64,000 nt of DNA, from the NCBI GenBank assembly GCA_022782405.1, contig JALFNK010000014.1, positions 1 to 64,000 of the forward strand, given 5' to 3'. The DNA comes from Alistipes sp. Its GTDB lineage: Bacteria > Bacteroidota > Bacteroidia > Bacteroidales > Rikenellaceae. A program made the translations under genes and the position numbers. Numbering within the stretch: position 1 is the first letter of the stretch; each line of letters starts with the position of its first letter. Below, one piece after another: positions 34,100-43,528 of the stretch. The notes under the pieces were generated by a model. The model searched no databases. It was not told where the DNA came from and was given only the letters and a program-made list of their open reading frames with translations.

Positions 34100-35398
34100 A
34101 TGGAACCCCGAATGGTATCTCCGCAAGAACGTGCGCGGATCATTGCGTTGATCCGGCGTGAAGTCGTCCCTGCCATTGGCTGTACCGAGCCGATCGCTGT
34201 GGCATTGTGTGTGGCGCGTGCCGCCGAGACGCTGGGCTGCCGCCCCGAAACGATTGCGGTGCGGTTGAGTGCCAACATCCTCAAGAATGCCATGGGGGTC
34301 GGCATCCCCGGAACGGGCATGATCGGACTGCCGATCGCCGTGGCGCTCGGCGCCCTGATCGGCCGCTCGGAATATCAGCTTGAGGTTCTGCGCGACGTAA
34401 CACCCGAAGCCGTGGCGGAGGGGCGCCGTTACATCGACGAGAAACGTATCTCGATCGCTCTGAAGGAGGCTATCGAGGAGAAACTCTATATTGAGGTGGA
34501 GGCCTCGGCCGCGGAGCATCGTGCCGTGGCTGTCATTGCCGGCGGCCATACGCGCTTCGTCTATGTCGAACGCGACGGAGAAGTGCTGCTCGACCTGCAG
34601 AGTCCTTCGACCGGCGAGGAGGCCGAAGGGGAAGTGCCCCTGACGCTGCGCCGCGTCTGGGATTTTGCCCTGACGGCCCCTCTGGACGAAATCCGCTTCA
34701 TCCTCGAGACGAGCCGGTTGAACAAGGCCGCTGCCGAACAGGCCTTTGCCGGTGATTTCGGCCATTGCGTGGGCCGTACGCTGCGTTGCGACCGCGAGCG
34801 GAAGATCATGGGCGACAGTATCTTTACGCGGGTGCTCTCCTATACCTCCGCGGCGTGTGACGCCCGGATGGCGGGGGCGATGATCCCCGTGATGAGCAAC
34901 TCGGGAAGCGGCAACCAGGGCATTGCCGCGACGCTGCCCGTTACGGTTTACGCCGAGGAGACCCATGCCACGGAGGAGCAGACGATTCGGGCCCTGATGT
35001 TGAGCCACCTTACGGTCGTCTACATCAAGCAGAGCCTCGGGCGGCTTTCTGCCCTGTGCGGGTGCGTGGTGGCGGCCACGGGGTCGAGTTGCGGCGTTAC
35101 CTACCTCATGGGCGGCAGTTATGCGGAGATAGCCGCGGCGGTGAAGAACATGATTGCCAACCTTACGGGCATGATCTGCGACGGCGCGAAGCCGAGTTGT
35201 GCGATGAAGCTCACGAGCGGCGTCTCGACGGCGATGCTTTCGGCGATGATGGCCATGGACGGCCATTGCGTAACGCCGGTCGAGGGCATCATCGAGGAGG
35301 ATGTGGACAAGTGCATCCATAACCTTACGGCCATCGGCCGCGACGGCATGAACGAGACCGACCGCCTCGTGCTGAAGATCATGACCCACAAATCCTGA
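34100..35398 (+). CDS. L-cysteine desulfidase / L-serine dehydratase-like protein (UPF0597)
   Basis: 432 residues of the UPF0597/CyuA family, with GCTEPIAVAL (about 27-36), LSANILKNAMGVGIPGTG, NSGSGNQGIAATLPV (about 274-288) and TGMICDGAKPSCAMKLTSG. Members degrade L-cysteine to pyruvate, sulfide and ammonia using a 4Fe-4S cluster; several conserved Cys (in GCTEP, ALCGC and SCAMK) fit cluster ligands. A gut origin of sulfide is a reasonable consequence (inference). It is followed three bases later by the histidine phosphatase gene. Confidence 0.9.
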   Translation: MEPRMVSPQERARIIALIRREVVPAIGCTEPIAVALCVARAAETLGCRPETIAVRLSANILKNAMGVGIPGTGMIGLPIAVALGALIGRSEYQLEVLRDVTPEAVAEGRRYIDEKRISIALKEAIEEKLYIEVEASAAEHRAVAVIAGGHTRFVYVERDGEVLLDLQSPSTGEEAEGEVPLTLRRVWDFALTAPLDEIRFILETSRLNKAAAEQAFAGDFGHCVGRTLRCDRERKIMGDSIFTRVLSYTSAACDARMAGAMIPVMSNSGSGNQGIAATLPVTVYAEETHATEEQTIRALMLSHLTVVYIKQSLGRLSALCGCVVAATGSSCGVTYLMGGSYAEIAAAVKNMIANLTGMICDGAKPSCAMKLTSGVSTAMLSAMMAMDGHCVTPVEGIIEEDVDKCIHNLTAIGRDGMNETDRLVLKIMTHKS

Positions 35399-35400
35399 TT

Positions 35401-36672
35401 ATGAAAAATCGATCGTTGCGCATACTGCTGTCGGCACTGGCCGTGCTGATTGGCGGAAGCATTGCGGCACAGACCGCGCCCGAAGAGATTGCGGCCAATC
35501 CCGAGCGGTCGGCCGGAGTTTACCACTCCTATGAATACCGCCCTTCGGAGGAGGTCCCCGTTCCGAAAGGATACCGACCCTTCTATATCAGCCATTACGG
35601 ACGCCACGGCAGCCGCTATCACTCTTCGGAACAGCTTTATACGGCGGCGCTCGTAGCGCTCCGCTCCGCTGCGGCCGCGGATGCCCTGACGCCGCTGGGC
35701 CGGGAAATCCTGGAAAAGGGCGAGGCGCTGGCAACCGATGCCGCAGGCCGCTACGGCGATTTGTCGCCGCGCGGGGTGCGGGAGCATCGCGCCATTGCCG
35801 AGCGCATGTTCCGATCGTGGCCCGAGGTCTTCTCCACGCGCCACGGCCGTGAGTGTCTTGTCGAGAGCCGTTCGACGCTTGTCCCGCGCTGCATATTGAG
35901 CATGGCGGCCTTCAACGAGCGGCTGAAGGAGCTCAATCCCGAAATCCATACCACGCGAGAGTCGAGCGCCCGATATATGGACTATCTGGCCGGTGTCCCC
36001 GTCATGGGGGATCTGGGGCCTCGTTCCCATGCCGCTGCGGACAGTGTCAAGCGGGCATGGCTGCGTCCCGAGCGGCTAGTCGCAAGTCTTTTTTCGGAGT
36101 CGGCTCCGGCGCTTCAGGACCCCCGGAAATTCATGTACGACCTTTTTATGCTGACGTCGATCGCACAGAATGTCGATCGTCCTGACCTTGCCTTCTACGA
36201 TGCCTTTACGCCCGAAGAACTCGATGCGCTGTGGGCGACACTGAATGCCTATTGCTACTATACGATGGGGCCTTCGCTCTGCTTCGGCGATCCGATCGTC
36301 GCTTCGGCGCGGCCGCTGCTTCGCAATATTGTCGAAACGGCCCGTGAGGTTATCGACGGCGAACGGAATCTTTCGGCTTCACTCCGTTTCGGTCATGACG
36401 TATATCTGATTCCGCTGGCTTCGCTGCTGCAGGTTTCCGTCTCCTCGGCACGCGTCTCGGACGCCGAGGCAATCCGTACCTGCTGGAGCATCGAGAAGGT
36501 CTCGCCGATGGCCGCCAACATTCAGTTTGTCTTCTTCCGCCACGAGCGGACGGGCGATGTCCGGGTCCGGGTCCTTTACAATGAACGCGACGCACGACTT
36601 CCGATCGACGGTGGTCCATACTATCCATGGGAGACATTCCGGGCCTATTGCGAGGAGCTTTGCTCCGAGTAA
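35401..36672 (+). CDS. Secreted histidine acid phosphatase (MINPP/phytase-like)
   Basis: 423 residues with a signal peptide (about 1-23, ending AAQ). The phosphohistidine site is YGRHGSRYH (about 65-73, His at 68) in the RHG motif. The proton donor HD is at LRFGHDVYLIP (about 320-330), and the length suits clade-2 histidine phosphatases that resemble MINPP phytases. It is likely periplasmic or OM-associated and releases phosphate from inositol phosphates or sugar phosphates. Only two bases separate it from the upstream gene, so the pair may be one operon. A strong terminator follows. Confidence 0.87.
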   Translation: MKNRSLRILLSALAVLIGGSIAAQTAPEEIAANPERSAGVYHSYEYRPSEEVPVPKGYRPFYISHYGRHGSRYHSSEQLYTAALVALRSAAAADALTPLGREILEKGEALATDAAGRYGDLSPRGVREHRAIAERMFRSWPEVFSTRHGRECLVESRSTLVPRCILSMAAFNERLKELNPEIHTTRESSARYMDYLAGVPVMGDLGPRSHAAADSVKRAWLRPERLVASLFSESAPALQDPRKFMYDLFMLTSIAQNVDRPDLAFYDAFTPEELDALWATLNAYCYYTMGPSLCFGDPIVASARPLLRNIVETAREVIDGERNLSASLRFGHDVYLIPLASLLQVSVSSARVSDAEAIRTCWSIEKVSPMAANIQFVFFRHERTGDVRVRVLYNERDARLPIDGGPYYPWETFRAYCEELCSE

Positions 36673-36687
36673 GCGATTGTGCGGTTG

Positions 36688-36738
36688 CAAACAGACGGCG
36701 GAGGCATTTCCTTGAAAATGCCTCCGCCGTCTGTTTTG
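36688..36738 (+). terminator. Terminator of the histidine phosphatase gene
   Basis: A 21-bp stem (36689-36709 with 36716-36736; AAACAGACGGCGG... reversed) has a 6-base loop and Ts. The 140 bases between it and the kdtA stop are pyrimidine-rich with no gene. Confidence 0.9.
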
Positions 36739-36879
36739 TCTTCTTTCCTGCGCCTCTTTCCCGAGGAGTTTCTCCTGTTGTTTTCTCTCTCCGGGGCTTT
36801 CGCTTCCCGGGGCACTGGTTGCCGAGGCGTGCCACCGCCGGTTCCTCTCCCCGGCCCTCTCTTCTGTGCCTCTCAGGGC

Positions 36880-38109
36880 CTACTGCTGGAAAATCGTGCG
36901 CACGATGATTCCTGTGGCTCCTTGATGACGGGTCGTGTAATCGCGGGCGATACGGCTGGTTTTCGTCAGGAACTCTTCGTTGTCGCGCAGCGGCGTGAAC
37001 CAGGCGTTCAGTTCATCGTAGTTGTTGATCGAGCGGGCTGCCTCGAGTGTTACGAGGTCCCGGGCCTCCTTGAATTTCTGATAGTTGGGGCCGAAGGCCA
37101 CGGGCAGTCCGAACGTCGCGGCCTCGAGCGTGTTGTGGATGCCGACGCCGAATCCGCCTCCGATGTAACTCCAGGTTGCATATCCATATACGGAGGCAAG
37201 GATGCCCACGGTGTCGAGGATGAGCAGCTGCTTCGATCCGAAGGGGGTGTGCGGCGTGCATTGGGTATAGCGAAGGGCTCCGCCACGGGTTTCGGCAATC
37301 AGATGTTCGATGCGGCTTTCGTCCATCTCATGGGGGGCCACGACGAACTTGATCTGCGGATTGTCGTTCATCAGACGGATGAGCAACTCCTCGTCGGGAC
37401 CCCAGGTCGATCCGGCGACGAAGAGCCGGCCTTCACCCTTGAACCGGTCGATCAGGTCGATGCGCTTGGCTGCCCGGGCGATCTCCGCCACGCGGTCGAA
37501 CCGGGTGTCTCCGGCGACCAGCACGTTGTCGAATCCGAGCGTTGCCAGCAGTTTTTTCGACTCTTCGTTCTGCACGAACATCGTGTCGAAGGATTCGAGC
37601 GCCTGCCGCCACATGCCGCCGTAGGTGCGGAAGAAGATCGAATTGCGGCGGAAGATTGCCGAGACGATGTAGGTGCGGACTTTCCGGCGTTTGAGTTCGG
37701 CGAGCAGGTTGAGCCAAAACTCGTATTTCACGAAGATGGCGATCTCGGGATGGGCGATGTCGAGGAACCGCCGGGCGTTGCGCGGCGTGTCGATAGGCAG
37801 ATAGAAGATGTAATCCGCCCCGGCGTAGTTCTTGCGGATCTCGTACCCCGAAGGGGAGAAGAAGGTGAGCAGGATCTTGTATTCGGGATGCGTCTTGCGG
37901 ATCTCTTCGATGATCGGGCGTCCCTGTTCGAACTCCCCGAGCGAAGCGACATGTATCCAGATGATCCGTGCTTTGGGATCGATGGCCTGGCGCATGCGTT
38001 CGAAAAGCGCCTTGCGTCCGTCGCTCCACAGGCGAGCCTTCGGGTAGCGGGGAGCCACGAGCCGCACGATCCATGCGTAGAGTGTCAGCCCGAAATTATA
38101 GAGCCACAT
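36880..38109 (-). CDS. kdtA: 3-deoxy-D-manno-octulosonic acid (KDO) transferase
   Basis: 409 residues. The GT30 glycosyltransferase that adds KDO to lipid A. A membrane-anchor segment is at the N-terminus (GLTLYAWIVRLVAP). IHVASLGEFEQGRPII (about 51-66) holds the catalytic Glu of the family. YVWGLSF-type loops and the C-terminal GGGFGVGIHNTLEAATFGLPVAFGPNY motif are seen. It acts at the cytosolic face of the inner membrane. It has its own -7 box at 38198-38205, downstream of yraN, so it can be transcribed alone. Confidence 0.95.
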   Translation of the reverse strand: MWLYNFGLTLYAWIVRLVAPRYPKARLWSDGRKALFERMRQAIDPKARIIWIHVASLGEFEQGRPIIEEIRKTHPEYKILLTFFSPSGYEIRKNYAGADYIFYLPIDTPRNARRFLDIAHPEIAIFVKYEFWLNLLAELKRRKVRTYIVSAIFRRNSIFFRTYGGMWRQALESFDTMFVQNEESKKLLATLGFDNVLVAGDTRFDRVAEIARAAKRIDLIDRFKGEGRLFVAGSTWGPDEELLIRLMNDNPQIKFVVAPHEMDESRIEHLIAETRGGALRYTQCTPHTPFGSKQLLILDTVGILASVYGYATWSYIGGGFGVGIHNTLEAATFGLPVAFGPNYQKFKEARDLVTLEAARSINNYDELNAWFTPLRDNEEFLTKTSRIARDYTTRHQGATGIIVRTIFQQ

Positions 38110-38197
38110 CGGAGTTTGCTGGTATTGAAGTTTTTTCGTATTGCGGGGATTCGGGACCGTTGCCGGCCGTTGCCCCAGGAGCTTGTTTTTCAGGCTG

Positions 38198-38205
38198 CAA
38201 AGATA
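38198..38205 (-). promoter_or_regulatory. kdtA promoter -7 box
   Basis: TATCTTTG on the minus strand, 89 bases before the kdtA start. Confidence 0.5.
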
Positions 38206-38229
38206 ATATATTTTGCCTTATTTGCAAAA

Positions 38230-38592
38230 TTACCAATGGGATTCCATGGCCTGTTCGACGAGTTCGATCCTATAGGTGCCGTCGTTGCCGCGGATGACGC
38301 TCGCCAGATCGAACTGTACCTCACCCTGCCAGCGGGAGATGGCCAGATAATGTGCCGCGGCATGTTTGAGCGCCAGGAATTTGCGCCGGGTTGCCGCCGC
38401 CGACGGGGGCGTGAGCGACGCTTCCCTGCGGGTCTTGACCTCCACGAAATGCAGCGTGTCGTCTTTCCGCGCCACGATGTCGAGCTCGTAGTGTCCCGAA
38501 CGCCAGTTCGTGGCGCAGATCTCGTATCCCGCTCCGCGCAGGAACTCTTGTGCGGCCGCCTCGCCGGCGCGTCCTGTTTCCGCCGCGTTCAT
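38230..38592 (-). CDS. YraN-family endonuclease-like protein
   Basis: 120 residues of the UPF0102/YraN family. The PD-(D/E)xK core shows GHYELDIVARKDDTLHFVEVKTRR (Asp, Glu-x-Lys). The role is not established, though a link to DNA processing or natural transformation is suggested. The ATG at 38592 overlaps the tyrA stop by one base, so the two are translationally coupled. A longer in-frame extension upstream is within tyrA and rejected. Confidence 0.9.
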   Translation of the reverse strand: MNAAETGRAGEAAAQEFLRGAGYEICATNWRSGHYELDIVARKDDTLHFVEVKTRREASLTPPSAAATRRKFLALKHAAAHYLAISRWQGEVQFDLASVIRGNDGTYRIELVEQAMESHW

Positions 38593-39434
38593 CAATGCAG
38601 GATTCGTTGTATGGAATTCGCTTTCCGGATGGCCTCTGCGAGGCCCTCCGCATCGTCGCGTTCGATCATGTGGCGCAGGATCTGCAGCTGATGGATATGC
38701 TCGCGCAATACGTCCAGCAGGTTGTACTTGTTGCGCAGCAGGATGGGCACCCAGGTCGCCGCGGAACTCTTGGCCAGGCGCACGGTGCTTTCGAATCCGC
38801 CGCCCGCCAGATCGAAGATGTGGCGCTCCTCGCGTTCCTTTTCGAGGACGGTGAGAGCCAGCGCGAACGATGTAACGTGCGATATGTGCGATACATAGGC
38901 GGCATGCAGATCGTGCTCCTCGGGATCCATGTAAACCAGCGGACATCCCAGCGTGCGGAAAATCCGCTCGACGAGTGCCACGGCATCCGGGTCGCTGTGC
39001 TCCGTATCGCACAGCACGGCATTACGGCCCGTGAAGGCGCCCCGTTGTGCCGCTTTCGGACCGCTGTATTCCGTGCCCCACATCGGATGTGCAGCCACGA
39101 ACCGTCCCCGATGGGCATGCATCGCGATCGCTTCGCACAATTCGCCCTTGATCGAACCGGTGTCCATGACGGTCTGGTGCCTTCCGACTCGGTTGAGCGC
39201 CTTGATGGCCAGCAGCGGCAGCGTGTCCACGGGAGTGGACAGCACGATGAGGTCGGCTTCGGCGATCCCCTCCTCGAAGCCGACGATGCGGTCCGCAAGA
39301 CCCAGCTCCAGCGCCTCCCGGGCGATCTCGGGGCTTCGCTCGACCCCGAGAACCTCCTCTGCGAGATCATGGTCGCGCAGGGCGAGGGCGAACGATCCGC
39401 CGATAAGTCCCAATCCTGCGATCAGTACTTTCAT
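38592..39434 (-). CDS. tyrA: Prephenate dehydrogenase
   Basis: 280 residues. NAD-binding GLGLIGGSFALALRD (about 7-21) and the C-terminal helical domain with HDLHAAYVSHISHVTSFALAL (about 180-200) are typical. The enzyme oxidatively decarboxylates prephenate to 4-hydroxyphenylpyruvate in tyrosine synthesis. No chorismate mutase or ACT domain is fused. aroA and aroC sit in a separate operon about 20 kb away. Overlaps yraN by one base; 10 bases after pepE. Confidence 0.92.
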   Translation of the reverse strand: MKVLIAGLGLIGGSFALALRDHDLAEEVLGVERSPEIAREALELGLADRIVGFEEGIAEADLIVLSTPVDTLPLLAIKALNRVGRHQTVMDTGSIKGELCEAIAMHAHRGRFVAAHPMWGTEYSGPKAAQRGAFTGRNAVLCDTEHSDPDAVALVERIFRTLGCPLVYMDPEEHDLHAAYVSHISHVTSFALALTVLEKEREERHIFDLAGGGFESTVRLAKSSAATWVPILLRNKYNLLDVLREHIHQLQILRHMIERDDAEGLAEAIRKANSIQRILH

Positions 39435-39443
39435 CGCTTTACC

Positions 39444-40145
39444 TTATAATAAAAACGACAGGTCATCGCCCGGCTGCACCTCATAGGGGACGATCCCCTT
39501 CTTGAAGATACGCATGGGGCGTTTCCCGATGAGCTTCAGCTCCCCGTTCTCGTAGCGGAGCATGCACCCTTCGCGCAGGCCGACCACCCAGCGGCGCGGA
39601 TTTGCTTCGATGTACTCGAGAATGCGCTGTTCGCGTGTCTCTCCGGCGTGTCCCTCGGGATTTGCGTCGAGATAGTGGGGGTTGATCTGGAACTTCACAG
39701 CGCCGATTGCCCGGAACGATTCGGGCTGTACGATCGGCATGTCGTTTGTGGTGCAGATCGTCGGGCAGCATACGTTGCTTCCGGCAGACCAGCCTACATA
39801 AGGAGTTCCGGCCTTGACTTTGCGCAGGATGGCCTGCATGAGCCCCTGCTGCTGCATTTTCCGGGCCAGGGCGAAGGTGTTCCCTCCGCCGACGCAGATC
39901 GCTTCGGCGCGGCGGATGCAGGCTGCCGGGTCCTTCTCCCGATGTACCGAGCGGACGCGGATGCCCAGTTCCGCAAAACGGGCCTGCACCTTGCGCTCGT
40001 AGTCGGCATAGGAGAACGTAACGGCGGCATAGGGCACGAAAACGATCTCGTGGACCCCTTGCAGGAAGCGTCCGATCTCGGGCAGCGGATAGCGCAGGTA
40101 TTCTTCTCCGGCGTTGGTCGAGTTGGAGATGAGGAGCAATTTCAT
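39444..40145 (-). CDS. pepE: Peptidase E (S51 alpha-aspartyl dipeptidase)
   Basis: 233 residues. A class-I glutamine-amidotransferase-like serine dipeptidase specific for N-terminal Asp. The nucleophile Ser lies in VGWSAGSNV (about 117-125), with AICVGGGNTFALARKMQ before it and a downstream His candidate (FQINPHYLD). Length is typical. First gene of the leftward run pepE - tyrA - yraN (- kdtA). Confidence 0.93.
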   Translation of the reverse strand: MKLLLISNSTNAGEEYLRYPLPEIGRFLQGVHEIVFVPYAAVTFSYADYERKVQARFAELGIRVRSVHREKDPAACIRRAEAICVGGGNTFALARKMQQQGLMQAILRKVKAGTPYVGWSAGSNVCCPTICTTNDMPIVQPESFRAIGAVKFQINPHYLDANPEGHAGETREQRILEYIEANPRRWVVGLREGCMLRYENGELKLIGKRPMRIFKKGIVPYEVQPGDDLSFLL

Positions 40146-40248
40146 AAGCGGTTGTACGTTAATATTTTGATGAATATTTTGTGCTAAATGTCGAAAAAAT
40201 TGTGAACAAAAAATCTCGTCGTTTTGTCAAAAGTAATAAAAAAAGTGT

Positions 40249-40256
40249 TACTTTTG
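40249..40256 (+). promoter_or_regulatory. acpP promoter
   Basis: TACTTTTG is the -7 element, with a TTTG -33 element at 40223-40226 (22-base spacer). It gives a leader of about 60 bases before the acpP start at 40322. Confidence 0.6.
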
Positions 40257-40321
40257 CGCAAAATTACGCTGGAAATATAATCACTGTTTCCAAATAATTG
40301 TTTAACTAAAAACTTAAAATT

Positions 40322-40558
40322 ATGGCAGATGTTCAATCTAAAGTTGTCGAGATCATCGTCGACAAGCTGGGTGTTAAGGAGTCGGAGGTAGTGCCCGAAG
40401 CAAGCTTCACCAACCACCTGGGAGCAGATTCGCTCGACACCGTTGAGCTGATCATGGAGTTCGAGAAGGCATTCGACATCCAGATCCCCGATGAGGACGC
40501 CGAGAAGATCGCTACCGTAGGCGATGCTATCAAGTACATCGAAGAGCACAAGAAATAA
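40322..40558 (+). CDS. acpP: Acyl carrier protein
   Basis: 78 residues. The phosphopantetheine site is Ser37 in [10 protein letters not shown]. Acidic helical protein of standard length that carries growing acyl chains in fatty acid synthesis. Followed 39 bases later by fabF, the usual order. A promoter with both -33 and -7 elements precedes it (40223-40256). Confidence 0.98.
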   Translation: MADVQSKVVEIIVDKLGVKESEVVPEASFTNHLGADSLDTVELIMEFEKAFDIQIPDEDAEKIATVGDAIKYIEEHKK

Positions 40559-40597
40559 TTTCTACCATATTTGTTTCACGGCAATAGCCTTAAATTT

Positions 40598-41845
40598 ATG
40601 ACAGGAAGAAGAGTAGTTGTTACGGGCATCGGTACGATCAACCCGCTCGGCAATAATATTGAGGAGTTTTTTTCGAATTTGGAGAAGGGCGTAAGCGGTG
40701 CCGCACCCATTACTCATTTCGATGCTGAAAAATTTAAGACGCGCTTTGCTTGTGAAGTAAAGAATTATGACCCGGCCCAGTATTTCGACCGGAAGGAGGT
40801 ACGCAAGTACGATCTTTTCACGCAATATGCTCTGATCGCCGCTACGCAGGCCGTAGAGGATTCGGGTCTCGATCTGGAGAAGATCGACAAGGAGCAGGTG
40901 GGCGTTATCTGGAGCTCGGGTATCGGAGGACTCAAGTCGTTCTTCGATGAGTGTCTGGGCTATGCCGCCGGGGATGGAACCCCGCGGTTTAGCCCCTTCT
41001 TTATCCCCCGCATGATCGCCGACATCGCTGCCGGCTTCATCTCGATGAAGTACGGATTCATGGGCCCGAACTATTGTACGGTTTCGGCTTGTGCGTCGTC
41101 GAACCACGGCATGGTTGCCGCCATGGAGGCCATTCGCTACGGCAAGGCCGACGTGATGGTTGCCGGAGGTTCGGAGGCTGCGGTGAACGAGCCGTCGGTC
41201 GGCGGTTTCAACTCCATGCAGGCGCTTTCCACGCGCAACGACGATCCCCAGCACGCTTCGCGTCCTTTCGACAAGGACCGCGACGGATTCGTGATCGGCG
41301 AGGGCGCCGGAGCGCTGATTCTCGAGGAGCTGGAGCATGCCAAGGCCCGCGGGGCGAAGATTTACTGCGAGATTGTCGGCGGCGGAGCATCGGCCGATGC
41401 ATACCATTTCACGGCACCTCACCCGGAGGGCAAGGGAGCCATGAAGGCGATGCGCGATGCCATCAAGGATGCCGGCATCACGCCCGAGGATATCGACTAT
41501 GTGAACGTGCACGGCACCTCGACGCCTGCCGGAGACCTTCCCGAACTGAAGGCCGTTGCGGGTGTTCTGGGCGACCATGTCTATAAGGTCAATATCTCCT
41601 CGACGAAGTCCATGACGGGACACCTGCTGGGTGCCGCCGGAGCCGTTGAGGCGCTGGCCTGCATCTTCGCGCTGACGCACGGAGTCGTACCTCCGACGAT
41701 CAACTGCGAGAATCTGGATCCCGAAATCGACCCGAATCTGAATCTGACGCTCAACAAGGCGCAGAAGCGCGATGTGAAGTGCGCCCTGAGCAATACATTC
41801 GGCTTCGGAGGTCATAACTCGACGGTTATCTTCCGCAAGTACTAA
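40598..41845 (+). CDS. fabF: 3-oxoacyl-ACP synthase II
   Basis: 415 residues, a condensing enzyme with Cys165 (VSACASSNHG), a His in NVHGTSTPAGD and a second His in KSMTGHLLGAAG, making the Cys-His-His triad. It elongates acyl-ACP in fatty acid synthesis. The ATG at 40598 gives the conserved N-terminus MTGRRVVVTGIG. Follows acpP and precedes rnc. Confidence 0.97.
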   Translation: MTGRRVVVTGIGTINPLGNNIEEFFSNLEKGVSGAAPITHFDAEKFKTRFACEVKNYDPAQYFDRKEVRKYDLFTQYALIAATQAVEDSGLDLEKIDKEQVGVIWSSGIGGLKSFFDECLGYAAGDGTPRFSPFFIPRMIADIAAGFISMKYGFMGPNYCTVSACASSNHGMVAAMEAIRYGKADVMVAGGSEAAVNEPSVGGFNSMQALSTRNDDPQHASRPFDKDRDGFVIGEGAGALILEELEHAKARGAKIYCEIVGGGASADAYHFTAPHPEGKGAMKAMRDAIKDAGITPEDIDYVNVHGTSTPAGDLPELKAVAGVLGDHVYKVNISSTKSMTGHLLGAAGAVEALACIFALTHGVVPPTINCENLDPEIDPNLNLTLNKAQKRDVKCALSNTFGFGGHNSTVIFRKY

Positions 41846-41865
41846 TCCCTAAAGGGCCCCGCACC

Positions 41866-42642
41866 GTGATCGATTTCCTGCTGCGTCCGTGGAAACGGAA
41901 TTTCGGGCCCGACAAGGTGTATTACAGGATCATCGATGATATGTTCGGATTCATTCCGCATAACATCGAACTTTACAAGCTGGCTTTGATTCACAAGTCA
42001 GCTTCTTTGATTTTGGAGGACGGCCGTTCGATCAACAACGAGCGTCTCGAATACCTCGGGGATGCCGTGATCGAGGCCGTTACTTCGGATTACATCTTCA
42101 TCGAATACCCCGACCGCGACGAAGGGTTCATGACCAAGTTGCGTTCGAAGATCGTATCGCGCCAGTCGCTCAATGCGCTTGCCGAGCGTTTGGGCCTCGA
42201 TGCCCGGGTCGTCGCGACCCACGGCGCAGGCATTTCGCAGAAGCATATCTACGGCGATGCCTTCGAGGCGATGATGGGAGCAATCTATCTCGATCAGGGA
42301 TACGATTTCGTCAATCGCCTGCTCATCAACCGGATTTATTTCAAGTATCTCGATCTCGAGACGCTGACCGAGTCGGAAACCGACTTCAAGAGCCGTCTGA
42401 TCGAATGGTGCCAGAAGAACCATCACAAGGTGCTTTTCCGTACGGGTATGGAGAAGGATGCGTCGGCGCCGAACCATCCGGTTTTCTACAGTACGGTGCT
42501 TGTGGACGGCATGGAGGTCGGTCATGGTGTCGGAGATTCGAAGAAGGAGGCCGAGCAGCACGCGGCTTTCTCCGTATCGCAATACATGACCGACGAACAG
42601 TGTGCGTCGCTGCTCGATCGGGTGGACCGAATGATCAAATAG
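41866..42642 (+). CDS. rnc: Ribonuclease III
   Basis: 258 residues. The RNase III domain has the signature NNERLEYLGDAVIEAV (about 57-72) and the second acidic site DAFEAMMGAIYLD (about 130-142). A double-stranded-RNA-binding domain covers about 170-250. GTG start at 41866, in the order acpP-fabF-rnc that is widespread in bacteria. No ATG in frame would keep the conserved N-terminus. It processes rRNA and structured mRNAs. Confidence 0.95.
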   Translation: MIDFLLRPWKRNFGPDKVYYRIIDDMFGFIPHNIELYKLALIHKSASLILEDGRSINNERLEYLGDAVIEAVTSDYIFIEYPDRDEGFMTKLRSKIVSRQSLNALAERLGLDARVVATHGAGISQKHIYGDAFEAMMGAIYLDQGYDFVNRLLINRIYFKYLDLETLTESETDFKSRLIEWCQKNHHKVLFRTGMEKDASAPNHPVFYSTVLVDGMEVGHGVGDSKKEAEQHAAFSVSQYMTDEQCASLLDRVDRMIK

Positions 42643-42694
42643 TCCGGCGGCTGCTTTCGCTGAGCCGGAGCTGTGCTCTGTTTCCGAATCATAC

Positions 42695-43336
42695 ATGCCC
42701 ATGACAACCATAGCCCAAAAGATGGCTGCGCGCGGCGTCGAGTCGCTGACCGACCGGGAGCTGCTGACGCTGCTTACGGACGAGGAATCCTATGCCGATG
42801 CGCTGCTCGGAGCCTGCGGTGGCTCACTCGCGCGAATTGCGGCAGAAAGCGAATCGCGGCTCCGCATGATCGGCGGATTGGGCCTGCGCCGGGCGCGTCT
42901 GTTGCGTGCTGCTGCCGAGTTCGGGCGTCGGACAGCCTCCGAATTTACGGACGGTGTGGAGTGTATCGCTTCGAGCGACGATGTGGTCCGATTGTTCCGT
43001 CCGCATCTGGAGGGCCTTCCCTATGAGGAGTGCTGGGCCGTTTATCTTACCTCTTCGAACCGTATCATCGAACGCCAGCGCGTGAGTCAGGGCGGTGTCT
43101 CGGGTACGGTTGTCGATCACCGGCTCATTGTCAAACGAGCGCTTGAACTGCTTGCCTCACAGCTCATCCTGATACACAACCATCCGTCGGGTGCTGCCGA
43201 GGCGAGCCCCCAGGACCGCCTTCTTACCGACAAGGTGGCCCGGGCTGCAGCCTTGTTCGATATCCGACTGCTGGATCATCTGATTTTGTCGCGCGAGGGC
43301 GAATTTTCGTTCCGTCGCGAGGGCCTGCTCCAATAG
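42695..43336 (+). CDS. radC: RadC/JAB-domain protein
   Basis: 213 residues. The N-terminal helix-hairpin-helix-like region is followed by a JAB1/MPN domain with the metal motif HNHPSGAAEASPQD (about 168-181; H-x-H-x7-S-x2-D). Once thought to act in DNA repair, the true role is unsettled. It sits 52 bases after rnc, same strand. Met3 is an alternative start. Confidence 0.93.
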   Translation: MPMTTIAQKMAARGVESLTDRELLTLLTDEESYADALLGACGGSLARIAAESESRLRMIGGLGLRRARLLRAAAEFGRRTASEFTDGVECIASSDDVVRLFRPHLEGLPYEECWAVYLTSSNRIIERQRVSQGGVSGTVVDHRLIVKRALELLASQLILIHNHPSGAAEASPQDRLLTDKVARAAALFDIRLLDHLILSREGEFSFRREGLLQ

Positions 43337-43486
43337 TCCCGGCTGACTCACGGACATGGCCGTGTCCTTGTTGGCCGTTCTCTGTCGTCGCCCGATTCGC
43401 CCGGAGCGCAGCGTGAACTCGCGCCTTTTTCGAATATTGCACGGAAATAATAGGTTTCGCAGATCGTGAAATCCTAATTTATTTTG

Positions 43487-43494
43487 TACCTTTG
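43487..43494 (+). promoter_or_regulatory. glyS promoter -7 box
   Basis: TACCTTTG on the plus strand, 34 bases before the glycyl-tRNA synthetase start. Confidence 0.6.
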
Positions 43495-43528
43495 CGATTC
43501 GGAAAAATCTGTAAAAAACAATAATACG

